Shown: piece after piece, positions 52,205 to 61,008 of the stretch
Numbering within the stretch: the stretch's first letter is position 1
Layout: each line of letters starts with the position of its first letter
Assembly: GCF_008635795.1 (NCBI RefSeq)
Contig: NZ_VWRQ01000001.1
Coordinates: forward strand, 310,001-374,000
Reading direction: 5' to 3'
Length of the DNA: 64,000 nucleotides
DNA from: Paenibacillus tepidiphilus
Lineage (GTDB): Bacteria; Bacillota; Bacilli; Paenibacillales; Paenibacillaceae
Position numbers and translations under genes: made by a program
The notes under the pieces: model-generated
The model's database searches: none
The model's input: only the letters and a program-made list of their open reading frames with translations
What the model was told of the DNA's origin: nothing

Positions 52205-53476
52205 TTGTTTGAAATCATGAGTTATTACCTGGACAACGGGATTAGAGTGATGCTGCACCGGGAACCGCGGATCAAGGTCGTGAGTGTCGGTCTTGTTGTT
52301 AACCAGGGCAGCATGAACGAGAGTGATGACAATAATGGTATTTCCCATTTTATAGAGCATATGCTGATCAGCAATAACGACGAGAACCCGAAGATCAATA
52401 AGTATTACAATGATTTGCTGCTGTACGGGGCCTCCTACAATGCCAGAACGGATAAATCGAGCACAGCTTTTTACATAAACGGATTAGCTACAGGATTGGA
52501 AACCTACCTGAATTTGCTGAAGGAAATCGTCTTCAACAACACCAGATTCACCAATGAGATTCTGGAGAATGAGAAGAACATTGTAGAAAGAGAATTGGTA
52601 TCCTATTACTCATCCTTTAATCAAATATCGGACAGGGCCGTTCAGTCTCTGTATGGCGAGAGCGGTATAGGCCGTATCGTAGTTGGAAAGAAAGAATGTG
52701 TAAGAGGCTTTGAAATGGATGAAATTGTGGAGAAGATTAACAATGTCTATACACCGGAGAATTCGGCAATCGCGATCTTCGGCGATATTGATTATTCCAA
52801 GGTCTCCAAGCTGATCGAGGAATGCTTCGGTGATCTGAAGGATGTGCCTACGAAGCAATACTTCGAGCCCGTGCAGAAATCAGCCAGCATTTATTTCAAT
52901 CCCAACTACCAGGGGGAGAACGCGGTTGTCTCCGTCTGCTTCCGCAAGATCACCAACGAGAATTATGACCTGGTATCCAATGTGCTGGAGTTAATGCTGT
53001 ATGCGCTGTGTAATCCGTCGCTTAGCAAGAGAATGGGCTATGTCCTCCGGAAGGAAACGGGGTTATCCTACAATCTGGGCGGATTCAGCAGCATTATCAA
53101 GCAGTTCATGGCCTTTGGCGTAACCTCGGTCTTCAAATCGGAGAATTCAGAGCAGGTCGTGGAGATCATTCTGGAGAGCCTCAATGAGATGAGGGAGCAG
53201 GGTTTTACCGAGGAAGAGCTGTTAAAGGTCAAGAAGAATGTAATCACGGAGAAGCTCTATATGAAGAATGACCTGAAAAAGCAATCCGACCAGTTGCTGA
53301 AGATGGCGACCAGCCAATATGCATACTCGCCCGACAATGAGATCCGCATCATTGAACAGATTACGCTGGAGGACATCAATCTCAAGATCAAGGATTTTAT
53401 CAATTCGGATAACATCGGCCTTGCGTGCATCGGAAAATGTGACATAGACAAAGTTGTGAATAGATTCACTCTCTAA
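52205..53476 (+). CDS. M16-family zinc peptidase of the peptide cluster
   Basis: 423 residues from a TTG at 52205 after AGGGG. The inverted zinc motif is ISHFIEHML (His48-x-x-Glu51-His52), with the distal ligand Glu near 123 in ENEKNIVERE. This is a single-chain half-size M16 protease of the processing-peptidase type, with the second repeat (residues about 220-423) lacking the motif. M16 proteases trim leader sequences in several RiPP and cofactor pathways (PqqF, AlbF). It has no signal peptide, so cleavage would be cytosolic. First gene of the cluster, 20 bases before the winged-helix gene. Confidence 0.88.
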   Translation: MFEIMSYYLDNGIRVMLHREPRIKVVSVGLVVNQGSMNESDDNNGISHFIEHMLISNNDENPKINKYYNDLLLYGASYNARTDKSSTAFYINGLATGLETYLNLLKEIVFNNTRFTNEILENEKNIVERELVSYYSSFNQISDRAVQSLYGESGIGRIVVGKKECVRGFEMDEIVEKINNVYTPENSAIAIFGDIDYSKVSKLIEECFGDLKDVPTKQYFEPVQKSASIYFNPNYQGENAVVSVCFRKITNENYDLVSNVLELMLYALCNPSLSKRMGYVLRKETGLSYNLGGFSSIIKQFMAFGVTSVFKSENSEQVVEIILESLNEMREQGFTEEELLKVKKNVITEKLYMKNDLKKQSDQLLKMATSQYAYSPDNEIRIIEQITLEDINLKIKDFINSDNIGLACIGKCDIDKVVNRFTL

Positions 53477-53496
53477 TAACGAAAGGGGATTATTCT

Positions 53497-54045
53497 GTGG
53501 AGAAGACACTGAAGGTAAGTCTGGGTGAGTATGTCAACGACTGCAATAGTGAGCGGCTCGACAGCGGTACGCTGACATCGATAATTTCCTTTATTTACGG
53601 TGATAAAAAAACGATCGAACAGATTGCCAAATCGTTAAAAGTCCACAAAATCCAGATTCTGCATTACGTAGACTATTTGGTCCAAACCGGGGTTCTGGGC
53701 TTTACGGAAGAAGACAACATGGGAATGAACGAGAAGTATTTCTTCGTCCAGAATGAAAGCACCCATGCGGACATCAAGATTCAAGAGACCGAAACACAGC
53801 TGTTCTACGCCAAGAAGCTGGCGGGTGCACTGGAGGATATCGTCGTCTCCCTTAAAGGCGAGGATTTGAACTACATTACACTGACTACCGTGGAGTTATC
53901 GCATGCCGACGCTGAGGCTGTAATTCAGGAAGCCAAAGTGCTGCATGAATTAATAGAGAAGCTGGAAACCAACTGTAAGGACGCGGAGGCGGAGGACAAA
54001 CAGAAATACACCCTGATCACAGCCTTCTCTCCCACTAAAGAGTAA
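53497..54045 (+). CDS. winged-helix protein of the peptide cluster (ArsR-like regulator or peptide-recognition protein)
   Basis: 182 residues from GTG 53497 after GAAAGGGG. Residues about 20-75 form a winged helix (SIISFIYGDKKTIEQIAKSL; IQILHYVDYLVQTGVLGF). The C-terminal half is helical with an ending typical of ArsR-like HTH_20 regulators (VELSHADAEAVIQEAKVLHE; KYTLITAFSPTKE). It may regulate the cluster. The pattern is also compatible with a PqqD-like recognition element, since such folds bind precursor peptides, and it sits immediately before the peptide gene. The sequence cannot decide. Confidence 0.7.
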   Translation: MEKTLKVSLGEYVNDCNSERLDSGTLTSIISFIYGDKKTIEQIAKSLKVHKIQILHYVDYLVQTGVLGFTEEDNMGMNEKYFFVQNESTHADIKIQETETQLFYAKKLAGALEDIVVSLKGEDLNYITLTTVELSHADAEAVIQEAKVLHELIEKLETNCKDAEAEDKQKYTLITAFSPTKE

Positions 54046-54118
54046 GAGGATTATCCCATCGTTATCAACGCTCCCAAGTGTGAAAATAGCAAACAACTAC
54101 ATTTTAGGAGGTTTTACA

Positions 54119-54289
54119 ATGGCTGAGGAAAGCAAGAAACTCACGCTCAAGCGCAATGATGTGCAGATCGTCGACGGCAAGGTCATTTTGAACAACACCG
54201 ATTTGGCCCATGTTTTTGAAGAAGAAAGCTTCCTGGTAGATTCAACCGAAGGGCAGGAAGGGATTAGCTTAACCATCAGCAAGACCTAA
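54119..54289 (+). CDS. candidate RiPP precursor peptide
   Basis: 56 residues from ATG 54119, preceded by a near-ideal AGGAGG seven bases away, the strongest ribosome site of the cluster. It starts MAEESKKLTLKRNDVQIVDG, continues KVILNNTDLAHVFEEESFLV, and ends with an acidic, Ser/Thr/Ile-rich tail, DSTEGQEGISLTISKT. It has no signal peptide, no Gly-Gly motif, and no Cys, Trp, Tyr or Pro. The Lys-rich first part would be the leader and the region after HVF the core. Position between a winged-helix protein and a radical SAM enzyme, with an M16 protease and exporters alongside, is the main support. An upstream ATG at 54080 lacks a ribosome site. Confidence 0.75.
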   Translation: MAEESKKLTLKRNDVQIVDGKVILNNTDLAHVFEEESFLVDSTEGQEGISLTISKT

Positions 54290-54377
54290 TACATTCCAAT
54301 ACATTCGGGTGATGTAAAGCGTTGATATGCAAGGTGTTTGCTATTTTTCACATGCTTTAACGGGAGGCTTTACTATT

Positions 54378-56147
54378 ATGGATATACTTTTAGTCAATGG
54401 CGTTGATTTTCTGTATACCAATATCGTAACCCAGCTTGGCCTGCTTTCATTAAAAAATGTGTTATCCGGAAAATATGCGGTGGACATTGTTAATTTTGAT
54501 TATCTGCACCATTCCGGTGAGCTTCCGTTTAAGGATACGGTGGAAGAGAATATCGAGCTGTTCGTAGATTACCTCTTAAGGCTGAACCCGAAGGTCGTGG
54601 GTTTCTATACCATATGCAACTCTTATGCGATTACGCTAACTCTGGCAAGAAGAATCAAAGAGAGCAACAGGGACATACAGATTGTGTTTGGCGGTCCGCA
54701 GGCAACGTTAACGGCCGAAGATACGCTATCCTACTTTCCCTTTGTCGATGTCGTGGCGCTGGGGGAAAGTGAGCTCTTTATCGAAGAGCTGATGGATGCA
54801 CTGGTGAACAACAAGGAGCTGGCTGCTGTCCCGAGCATTGCCTACAGAGAAGACGGGGTGTTTGTACGGAAGGAAATGTGTCCGCTCATCCCCGGAGATC
54901 AGTTAGGCAGCTATACTGTGTTCAATTATGATTCCGAGGAATTCGAGGAGTTTCCAAGGTTCTTTCTGGAGGCCGGCCGCGGCTGTCCTTTCGGCTGCAC
55001 CTTCTGCTCGACCAGTGTCTTCTGGGGCCGGAAATTCAGAATCAAGCCGGTTGGCGTGCTGATCGATGAAATGAAGATATTTTATGAAAAATATGATGTG
55101 AAGCTGTTTGGGCTTACACACGATATGCTGACCGTGAACCGGAAATATATTCACGAATTCTGCAACCGGCTCATCGCCGAGGATTTACCGTTTCATTGGT
55201 CATGCTCCTCCAGAATTGATATTCTCGACGATGAGACGATCAGGCTGATGTGGGAAGCCAAATGCACCGATATTTATATCGGCATTGAGACAGGCTCCCA
55301 GCACATGCAGCAGAATGTGAAGAAGAATATCAATATCGACAAGGCGCGCAGCACCATCCTCAAGCTGAAGGAAACGGGCTTCTCGCTTACCGTCTCGTTT
55401 ATCTATGGCTTCCCCGATGAGACGGCCCGGGATTTGCATGAGACGCTCTCCATGATGGAATTTCTGTACAAACATGATATCCGCAGAGTACAGCTCCATC
55501 TGTACATGCCGCTGCCCAGCACAATTGAAACGGACAAAATCAAAGAACAGCTGTATTTCGATGAAACCGACGTGGACTTATCCATTTATAATGCGAAGAT
55601 ATTCAATCATGAATTAAATGATATGGTCCGTAAATATCCCAGCGTGTTCTTGCAGTTCTACACGTTTGAGTCGGATGTCAGAAACCGGTATAAGCGGCTG
55701 GATCTGCTGATCAGCTTAATTTCAACCGTGATGAGCTATTACAGCTCCTGTATTAATTATTTGATTCAGAAATACGGCTTGGCCCGGCTCTATGACAGGT
55801 ATCGTCCGCAAATTAACGACTGCCACAACCGGATTAACGAGATGCCGATTGATGTGAGATTTGATTATGAATCGCTGATTCCCGTCTATTTTGGTTTGGC
55901 GGATACGATGTTCCGGGATGAAATCGCCGGAAGTCCTTCATTATATTTTGAGCAGGTGTACCGGTGTGAGGACCTTCTGTACCGTTACTTTACGGACAAA
56001 ACACAGGAGGATGTTGTATACAAATTCGATATCGACATTATCCAGGCCAGACGCAGCGGCGTCTGCATAGAGAAAGAGAGCTTTATTAAATTCTCCAGAC
56101 AGAACGATAAGATCAAGGTATCCAGTCTGAAGCTGGAATTGGTTTAG
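54378..56147 (+). CDS. cobalamin-dependent radical SAM enzyme, candidate peptide-modifying protein
   Basis: 589 residues from ATG 54378 after GGGAGG. Residues about 1-150 form a B12-binding domain (MDILLVNGVDFLYTNIVTQL; IQIVFGGPQATLTAEDTLSY; VVALGESELFIEELM). The radical SAM core has the cluster ligands Cys203, Cys207 and Cys210 in AGRGCPFGCTFCSTSVFWG, then DIYIGIETGSQHMQQNVKKN. A long C-terminal helical extension (residues about 410-589) has no motif I recognise and may hold the peptide. Class B radical SAM enzymes methylate unactivated sp3 carbons or cyclise; the peptide encoded 88 bases upstream is the inferred substrate. Confidence 0.88.
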   Translation: MDILLVNGVDFLYTNIVTQLGLLSLKNVLSGKYAVDIVNFDYLHHSGELPFKDTVEENIELFVDYLLRLNPKVVGFYTICNSYAITLTLARRIKESNRDIQIVFGGPQATLTAEDTLSYFPFVDVVALGESELFIEELMDALVNNKELAAVPSIAYREDGVFVRKEMCPLIPGDQLGSYTVFNYDSEEFEEFPRFFLEAGRGCPFGCTFCSTSVFWGRKFRIKPVGVLIDEMKIFYEKYDVKLFGLTHDMLTVNRKYIHEFCNRLIAEDLPFHWSCSSRIDILDDETIRLMWEAKCTDIYIGIETGSQHMQQNVKKNINIDKARSTILKLKETGFSLTVSFIYGFPDETARDLHETLSMMEFLYKHDIRRVQLHLYMPLPSTIETDKIKEQLYFDETDVDLSIYNAKIFNHELNDMVRKYPSVFLQFYTFESDVRNRYKRLDLLISLISTVMSYYSSCINYLIQKYGLARLYDRYRPQINDCHNRINEMPIDVRFDYESLIPVYFGLADTMFRDEIAGSPSLYFEQVYRCEDLLYRYFTDKTQEDVVYKFDIDIIQARRSGVCIEKESFIKFSRQNDKIKVSSLKLELV

Positions 56148-56181
56148 CCGGATTCAGGTTGGATATGGAGAGGAGAAGGAG

Positions 56182-57891
56182 ATGACCAGGTACTTTTTTC
56201 GTAGCAAAACGCTTGCTGTATTCTACGTGCTCTGCTCCATCGCGGCGTATGCTGCACTAACCTTGGTGTTTCATGCTTACTCATGGATTACCGAAGCCAC
56301 CGAACACCTGAGTCTGTCTGAAGGCTACAGGGTCACCTTCCTCAGTGCCGCCATACTTATTATCCTGCTGCTGCTGCTGATTGTACTGGCTGTGCTAAAA
56401 CGGTTTATGCTGTTTGAGATTACAAAATCCCTGCGCCAGGATGTGTTCTCCCGAATTTCAGGCCTGAGCCTGCCGGATTACTTCGCACACAACACCTCCC
56501 ATTATTCATCCATCCTGCTGAACGATCTGGACACCATTGAAGAGGGTTATTTCTCGACGATGCTGGAATTAGCCGGCGATGTTATCCAGCTGCTGATTAT
56601 GCTGATCTCCATCTACCTGATCGGTCCATCCTATCTGCTCGTCGTTCTGATATTCTGTATACCTTCAGCCATTCAGCCGTTTCTGATGAAGAATAGGCTC
56701 GGCAGGCTGGGCGCGAAGGTGTCCGGAGAATTGTCCCGGTATACCGGTAAAGTGCAGGAATATATCTACTCCTTCGAGCTGGTCAAGACCTTCAGGAAGG
56801 AAGCGCTGATCAAGAGTCTGTTCGCAGGGGATGTTGAACAGCTTGAACAGCAGCGGCAGCGGCAAAATGCGGCGAAAGTCATCAATATGACGCTCGTGAT
56901 TCTCGCAGTCTACGTGCTGAAGGTTGGCTCGCAGATGTATTTTACCCACGCAGCGCTCACAGGATTAATCTCTGTAGCTACGGTATCGCTGCTGTTTGGT
57001 CTGGCGAATAATGTGGGGAATCCGCTGGCGAGTATCCTCGGATATTTCACGGCGCTTCACGGAACAAGAGAAGTCAGGGGCAAGGTGATGGAGCTGTTGT
57101 CCAGCGCTGCGGATCATAACTTGAAGAGCGGCGGAGGTTCGGCGCTGACCCGGTTTGGCGAGGAGATTTCGCTGCAGCAGGCCGGTTTTGCTTACGGGGA
57201 TAACCTTATTCTGCGGAATATTACGTTCCGGTTCGCTAAAGGCAAGAAATACGCCCTCGTCGGCAAGAGCGGGAGCGGAAAAAGCACTCTCCTGCGGCTG
57301 ATGATGGGCTACCATTCGGATACATATACAGGCAGCATCCAAATTGACGGACAGGAGCTTAAGGACCTGGAGCTGTCCAGCCTGTGGTCACATATTGCGG
57401 TGATTCACCAGCAGGTGTTCATTATGGAAGGAACACTGCGCGATAACATTACATTGTTCAACGAAATGTACAGCGGGGAACAGATTGAGGCGGCTCTTCA
57501 GGCTGCAGGTCTCGGCCCATTGGTTCAGTCTCTGCCGGACGGACTGGATACGGTCATTACCGAAGGCGGCAAGAATTTCTCCGGCGGAGAGAAGCAGCGG
57601 ATTGCCATTGCCAGAGCTGCGCTCTTGAATGCGGAAATCCTGCTCATTGATGAAGGAACCTCTGCACTGGATAACATCACGGCGCTCGAAGTGGAGAACA
57701 CTCTGCTTTCTCTAGCGGGTACAACCGTCATTGCCATTGTTCACCGGATCAATGATACCATCCGCAATTATGATGAGATCTGTGTACTCGACAACGGCGA
57801 GATCGTCAGATCCGGAACCTATGAAGACCTGATGCGCCGGGGCGGCATTTACCCCGGGGAGCTTCTGGAGAAGGGAGGGGCAAGTGCATGA
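56182..57891 (+). CDS. ABC exporter half-transporter 1 of the peptide cluster
   Basis: 569 residues, ATG at 56182 after GGAGAAGGAG. Residues 1-310 hold six membrane helices of the ABC-B type (TLAVFYVLCSIAAYAALTLV; SAAILIILLLLLIVLAVLKR). The ATPase follows: Walker A GKSGSGKST, Q-loop VIHQQVF, signature NFSGGEKQR, Walker B with the unusual LLIDEGTSALD (Gly in place of Ala/Pro). No N-terminal C39 peptidase domain is present, so leader removal must be done by another enzyme, which fits the M16 protease. The start of the partner overlaps its stop by 4 bases. Confidence 0.9.
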   Translation: MTRYFFRSKTLAVFYVLCSIAAYAALTLVFHAYSWITEATEHLSLSEGYRVTFLSAAILIILLLLLIVLAVLKRFMLFEITKSLRQDVFSRISGLSLPDYFAHNTSHYSSILLNDLDTIEEGYFSTMLELAGDVIQLLIMLISIYLIGPSYLLVVLIFCIPSAIQPFLMKNRLGRLGAKVSGELSRYTGKVQEYIYSFELVKTFRKEALIKSLFAGDVEQLEQQRQRQNAAKVINMTLVILAVYVLKVGSQMYFTHAALTGLISVATVSLLFGLANNVGNPLASILGYFTALHGTREVRGKVMELLSSAADHNLKSGGGSALTRFGEEISLQQAGFAYGDNLILRNITFRFAKGKKYALVGKSGSGKSTLLRLMMGYHSDTYTGSIQIDGQELKDLELSSLWSHIAVIHQQVFIMEGTLRDNITLFNEMYSGEQIEAALQAAGLGPLVQSLPDGLDTVITEGGKNFSGGEKQRIAIARAALLNAEILLIDEGTSALDNITALEVENTLLSLAGTTVIAIVHRINDTIRNYDEICVLDNGEIVRSGTYEDLMRRGGIYPGELLEKGGASA

Positions 57892-59597
57892 GGAGAAATG
57901 CACTACAGCGCAGCTTTTTATCCGGAAAAGGCTGGCTCATACTGTTTCTCGTCGTATATCTTGGCTACGCGTGGGTTACCGTTACATTCTCAAGGCAATT
58001 GGGCCTTTCGCTTGATGTGGCACAGGGGGAGGACCGGAGCGCGTTTCATGATTTTTTGGGCCAAATCGCAGGCATCACCGCTGCGGTTATCGTGCTCTAT
58101 TTCATCTACGGTTATTTGGAGAGCAAGTATATGCGCCGGGTTCTGGTTACGGTACGGACGAAGCTGCTGCATGGCATCCTCGATAAATCGCTTCCGGAAT
58201 TCCAGCAGGAGGGGGAAGCGGCGTTCACCTCCGATCTGATCAATGATATTAAGGTGCTTGAGACTAATTATGTGAAGCCCGTAATCGATATCACCAAGGA
58301 GCTGCTGCTGCTTGTTATTACATTGGCAGCGCTGCTGCAGATGAACGTATGGGTGACCTTGTTTATTGCGGCGGTAAGCTTTATTCCAATCCTGCTGCCG
58401 AACCTGTTCATGAAGAGACTGGAGGCCAAGATGGGGGCCTACTCCCAGGAGCTTCAGCTGTACACGCTAAGGACCGGCGATTTCTTGAACGGATATGAGG
58501 TGTTCAAGAATTTTCAGGCCGAAGCCAAAATGCGGGAGAAGCATCAGATTTACAGTGAGGCCCTGGCTGCCCAAAAGAGAAAAACCTTTTTATTTCTGGA
58601 TATCGTTTCGAATTCCGTCGCCATCTCCTCCATTATGATTACCATCGGCGTGCTGCTGGTGGGCATGTTTCTGGCGATTCATGGCCATCTGACCATCGGC
58701 GAGGTGTTCGCCGTCAGTTTTATTTCAGGCGGAGTCTCGGCGCCGCTGGGCAACATCAGCAATTATCTGCCGATGATCCGGGGAGCGAAAACCTTTGTTC
58801 ATAAATACAATGAGCTGATTCCAGAGCCGGCTTCAAAGCCTGCCATTCCTCACATGAAGGAATCCATTGAAGCAGTGGACGTGTCCCTTGTGCTGAACGG
58901 GAAGCCGGTGCTGCAAAATGTATCACTGCGGCTGGACAAAGGGAAACGGTATGCAATTGCCGGTGCGAGCGGCTCCGGGAAAAGCTCCTTGCTGAAGCTG
59001 ATCATGGGGTATTACGAAACATATACCGGCGATGTCCGGGTCGATCAAGCTTCCATTTCCGATTCGGACCGCAGCACTGTCTTTGAGTTTGCAAGCAGCG
59101 TCTCGCAGAATATGTTTCTGTTCCAGGCCAGTGTCAGAGACAATCTTACACTGTTTGACCCGGAGATTAGCGATGAGCAGATATGGGCGGCGCTGGGAGC
59201 CGTGGACTTAAAGAGCCGAATCGGGGCGCTGGCCCAAGGGCTGGATACCGGCATTGAGGAAGGCGGCAAGAACTTCTCCGGCGGGGAGAAGCAGCGGCTG
59301 GGCATTGCCCGTGCGTTATTGCGGAACAAGGAGCTGCTGATTATGGATGAAGCCACGTCAGCACTGGACGGCGGTACGTATCTGGAGATTGAGCATAACA
59401 TCAGCGCCATGACCGACCTGACGCTCGTCTCCATCACTCACCGTCTCGACGGCGGTGTGCTTGCCCGTTATGACGAGATTATCGTCATGGATAGCGGGCG
59501 TATTGTGGAGCAGGGCACATTCAGTGACCTGATGGAGCGCCAAGGGTATTTCTATGAATTGTATTTGAGCCAGGAGAATGCGGAGCAGGCGGGGTGA
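57888..59597 (+). CDS. ABC exporter half-transporter 2 of the peptide cluster
   Basis: 569 residues, ATG at 57888 overlapping the stop of the first half-transporter. Six membrane helices occupy about residues 15-300 (GWLILFLVVYLGYAWVTVTF; LGQIAGITAAVIVLYFIYGY). The ATPase has Walker A GASGSGKSS, signature NFSGGEKQR and Walker B LLIMDEATSALDG. Equal length and coupling with the upstream gene indicate a heterodimeric exporter. It is the last gene of the cluster; a terminator follows 27 bases later. Confidence 0.9.
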   Translation: MRRNALQRSFLSGKGWLILFLVVYLGYAWVTVTFSRQLGLSLDVAQGEDRSAFHDFLGQIAGITAAVIVLYFIYGYLESKYMRRVLVTVRTKLLHGILDKSLPEFQQEGEAAFTSDLINDIKVLETNYVKPVIDITKELLLLVITLAALLQMNVWVTLFIAAVSFIPILLPNLFMKRLEAKMGAYSQELQLYTLRTGDFLNGYEVFKNFQAEAKMREKHQIYSEALAAQKRKTFLFLDIVSNSVAISSIMITIGVLLVGMFLAIHGHLTIGEVFAVSFISGGVSAPLGNISNYLPMIRGAKTFVHKYNELIPEPASKPAIPHMKESIEAVDVSLVLNGKPVLQNVSLRLDKGKRYAIAGASGSGKSSLLKLIMGYYETYTGDVRVDQASISDSDRSTVFEFASSVSQNMFLFQASVRDNLTLFDPEISDEQIWAALGAVDLKSRIGALAQGLDTGIEEGGKNFSGGEKQRLGIARALLRNKELLIMDEATSALDGGTYLEIEHNISAMTDLTLVSITHRLDGGVLARYDEIIVMDSGRIVEQGTFSDLMERQGYFYELYLSQENAEQAG

Positions 59598-59623
59598 GGG
59601 CTGGGCTCCGGGTTCACCTTGAG

Positions 59624-59673
59624 AAGACCTGTGCCCGTCGCTTTTAAGCGGCCCTGCACAGGTCTTGTTATTT
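59624..59673 (+). terminator. intrinsic terminator of the peptide cluster
   Basis: AAGACCTGTGC pairs with GCACAGGTCTT around a GC-rich loop (11 bp), followed by GTTATTTG. Confidence 0.8.
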
Positions 59674-59715
59674 GAGTCAATACGAATGCCAAGCTCCCAT
59701 GTATTTTCCCGGGGG
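59672..59715 (+). repeat. decayed copy of the CRISPR leader stem-loop
   Basis: CGAATGCCAAGCTCCCATG at 59683-59701 is identical to 61420-61438 in the CRISPR leader and is followed in both by a TTTCCCGGG-like run. The flanking stem is damaged: TTGAG at 59672 remains on the left but the right arm is gone. It could be a leftover of an older CRISPR leader. Confidence 0.65.
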
Positions 59716-59735
59716 TTCTTCCGATGCGGATGTTC

Positions 59736-60590
59736 CTATTTGGCAGGATTCCAACGAAAGTGTTTAACTGCATCATGGAGTTCCTTATCGAACTGAAACC
59801 TTCCGAATGCATTAAATTCATCCTTATTATTCAAAGTAGATCCATTGAGCGGTTGAACCTGAATCTCTTGATTGGATTCTTCAAAAGCAACGGGATAATC
59901 AACAATCACACCATCTTGTCTGCAAATCCAGGCGTGGGTCCCATCTTCATATTCGTAGAAATTCGCTATATAAACATCCGCATCTTTCCATTCTTCATAG
60001 GTATGATCCGCACCTTTATAAAAATCCTCTAAAGCCCATCTGATCTTCGCTTCCACTGCAGCAATCATCCTGTCCTTACGTGGAGACGTCCCGTAATAAG
60101 GCTGTTGGGGTTCTGCGATAACGAATGAATACTTGTCGATTACCATATAGTTTCCGGTGTTGTCAGGCCAGCCGCTTTCACCTTTGCTTACTTGCCCGTC
60201 ACAATAGATGATTCCATTTTTTATTTTGAATACAGCCAGCCATTCCCCAATACTGGTCTTTGCATATACAGATTCGTTAGACCCGGTACTGTATACACGA
60301 ACTTCTACGTCTACAGATTTTCCGATATATGGATCGAAATCCTTGTCTGATACAGCGTCAAGTATTTTTTGGGGATACAGCCACAAGCGGTAATTCACAT
60401 ATTCGGATAAAGCGTTCTTAATTGTATCTTTTGTAAAACCTTCCGGCAGCTTTATTTCCCGACTGTGCTGTAAGTCACTGGTGTTTGCCGCAGTTCCTTC
60501 ATTGGAATTGGCCTTATGAACTTCGTTCATGGAGCAGGCAGACAATAAAGTAGTAAAAAAAACGATAATTACTAATTGTTTTATTTTCAT
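59736..60590 (-). CDS. lipoprotein of unknown function
   Basis: 284 residues from ATG 60590 after GAGAGGTGATGG. Lipobox TLLSACS (Cys near 19). The mature protein is acidic and Tyr/Trp-rich (YVNYRLWLYPQKILDAVSDK; GEWLAVFKIKNGIIYCDGQV; TYEEWKDADVYIANFYEYED). No family is recognised with certainty. It lies between the two leader-like repeats on the opposite strand to the array, as if inserted there. Confidence 0.7.
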   Translation of the reverse strand: MKIKQLVIIVFFTTLLSACSMNEVHKANSNEGTAANTSDLQHSREIKLPEGFTKDTIKNALSEYVNYRLWLYPQKILDAVSDKDFDPYIGKSVDVEVRVYSTGSNESVYAKTSIGEWLAVFKIKNGIIYCDGQVSKGESGWPDNTGNYMVIDKYSFVIAEPQQPYYGTSPRKDRMIAAVEAKIRWALEDFYKGADHTYEEWKDADVYIANFYEYEDGTHAWICRQDGVIVDYPVAFEESNQEIQVQPLNGSTLNNKDEFNAFGRFQFDKELHDAVKHFRWNPAK

Positions 60591-60623
60591 ACCATCACCT
60601 CTCGACACGTAACTGACAATAAG

Positions 60624-60663
60624 TATCCCCAGATCAGATAATGGCTCTTCCGATCTGGGGATA
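60624..60663. terminator. 12-bp stem-loop between minus-strand genes
   Basis: TATCCCCAGATC (60624-60635) pairs perfectly with GATCTGGGGATA (60652-60663). No long T-run follows on either strand, so it may be a terminator or an RNA stabiliser. Confidence 0.5.
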
Positions 60664-60683
60664 GTATTCAATACAAGTACGAC

Positions 60684-60881
60684 TTAGTAGTTAAAGAATA
60701 TATTGTGCGATGCCCGTTCACCGGAAGTATCTAGTTGAGAATTGCTGGTAATAGCAGACTTGCTACCCGGATTTTGAAGTGTAGTTAAATCAAAAACTAT
60801 GACTACATCTTTGATCTTAACATAAGAGCTGCCACTGCTAAAGCTATACATCAGTCCTATGATTGCTTGTGTTGGGTACAC
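60684..60881 (-). CDS. possible small hypothetical protein
   Basis: A 65-codon frame from GTG 60881 without a ribosome site. The product (QAIIGLMYSFSSGSSYVKIK; DVVIVFDLTTLQNPGSKSAI) looks protein-like and hydrophilic at the end (DTSGERASHNIFFNY), so it may be a small gene or the end of a decayed one; the frame upstream is closed by a stop at 60891-60893. Weak support. Confidence 0.3.
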   Translation of the reverse strand: MYPTQAIIGLMYSFSSGSSYVKIKDVVIVFDLTTLQNPGSKSAITSNSQLDTSGERASHNIFFNY

Positions 60882-61008
60882 GTGATAGGGTCATATTTTA
60901 TTTCATTGAAACCCTAAATTATCCATGATTTAATATCCATAGCAGAGAACGCAAAATACACCTAAAGACAGACGGTTAGAAACCTGTTGGGAGAAAGGAT
61001 AAGCATAC

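Noticed and set aside
54080..54118. Upstream ATG extending the precursor peptide by 13 residues
   Set aside because: The extension covers the AGGAGG that clearly serves the ATG at 54119 and has no ribosome site of its own.
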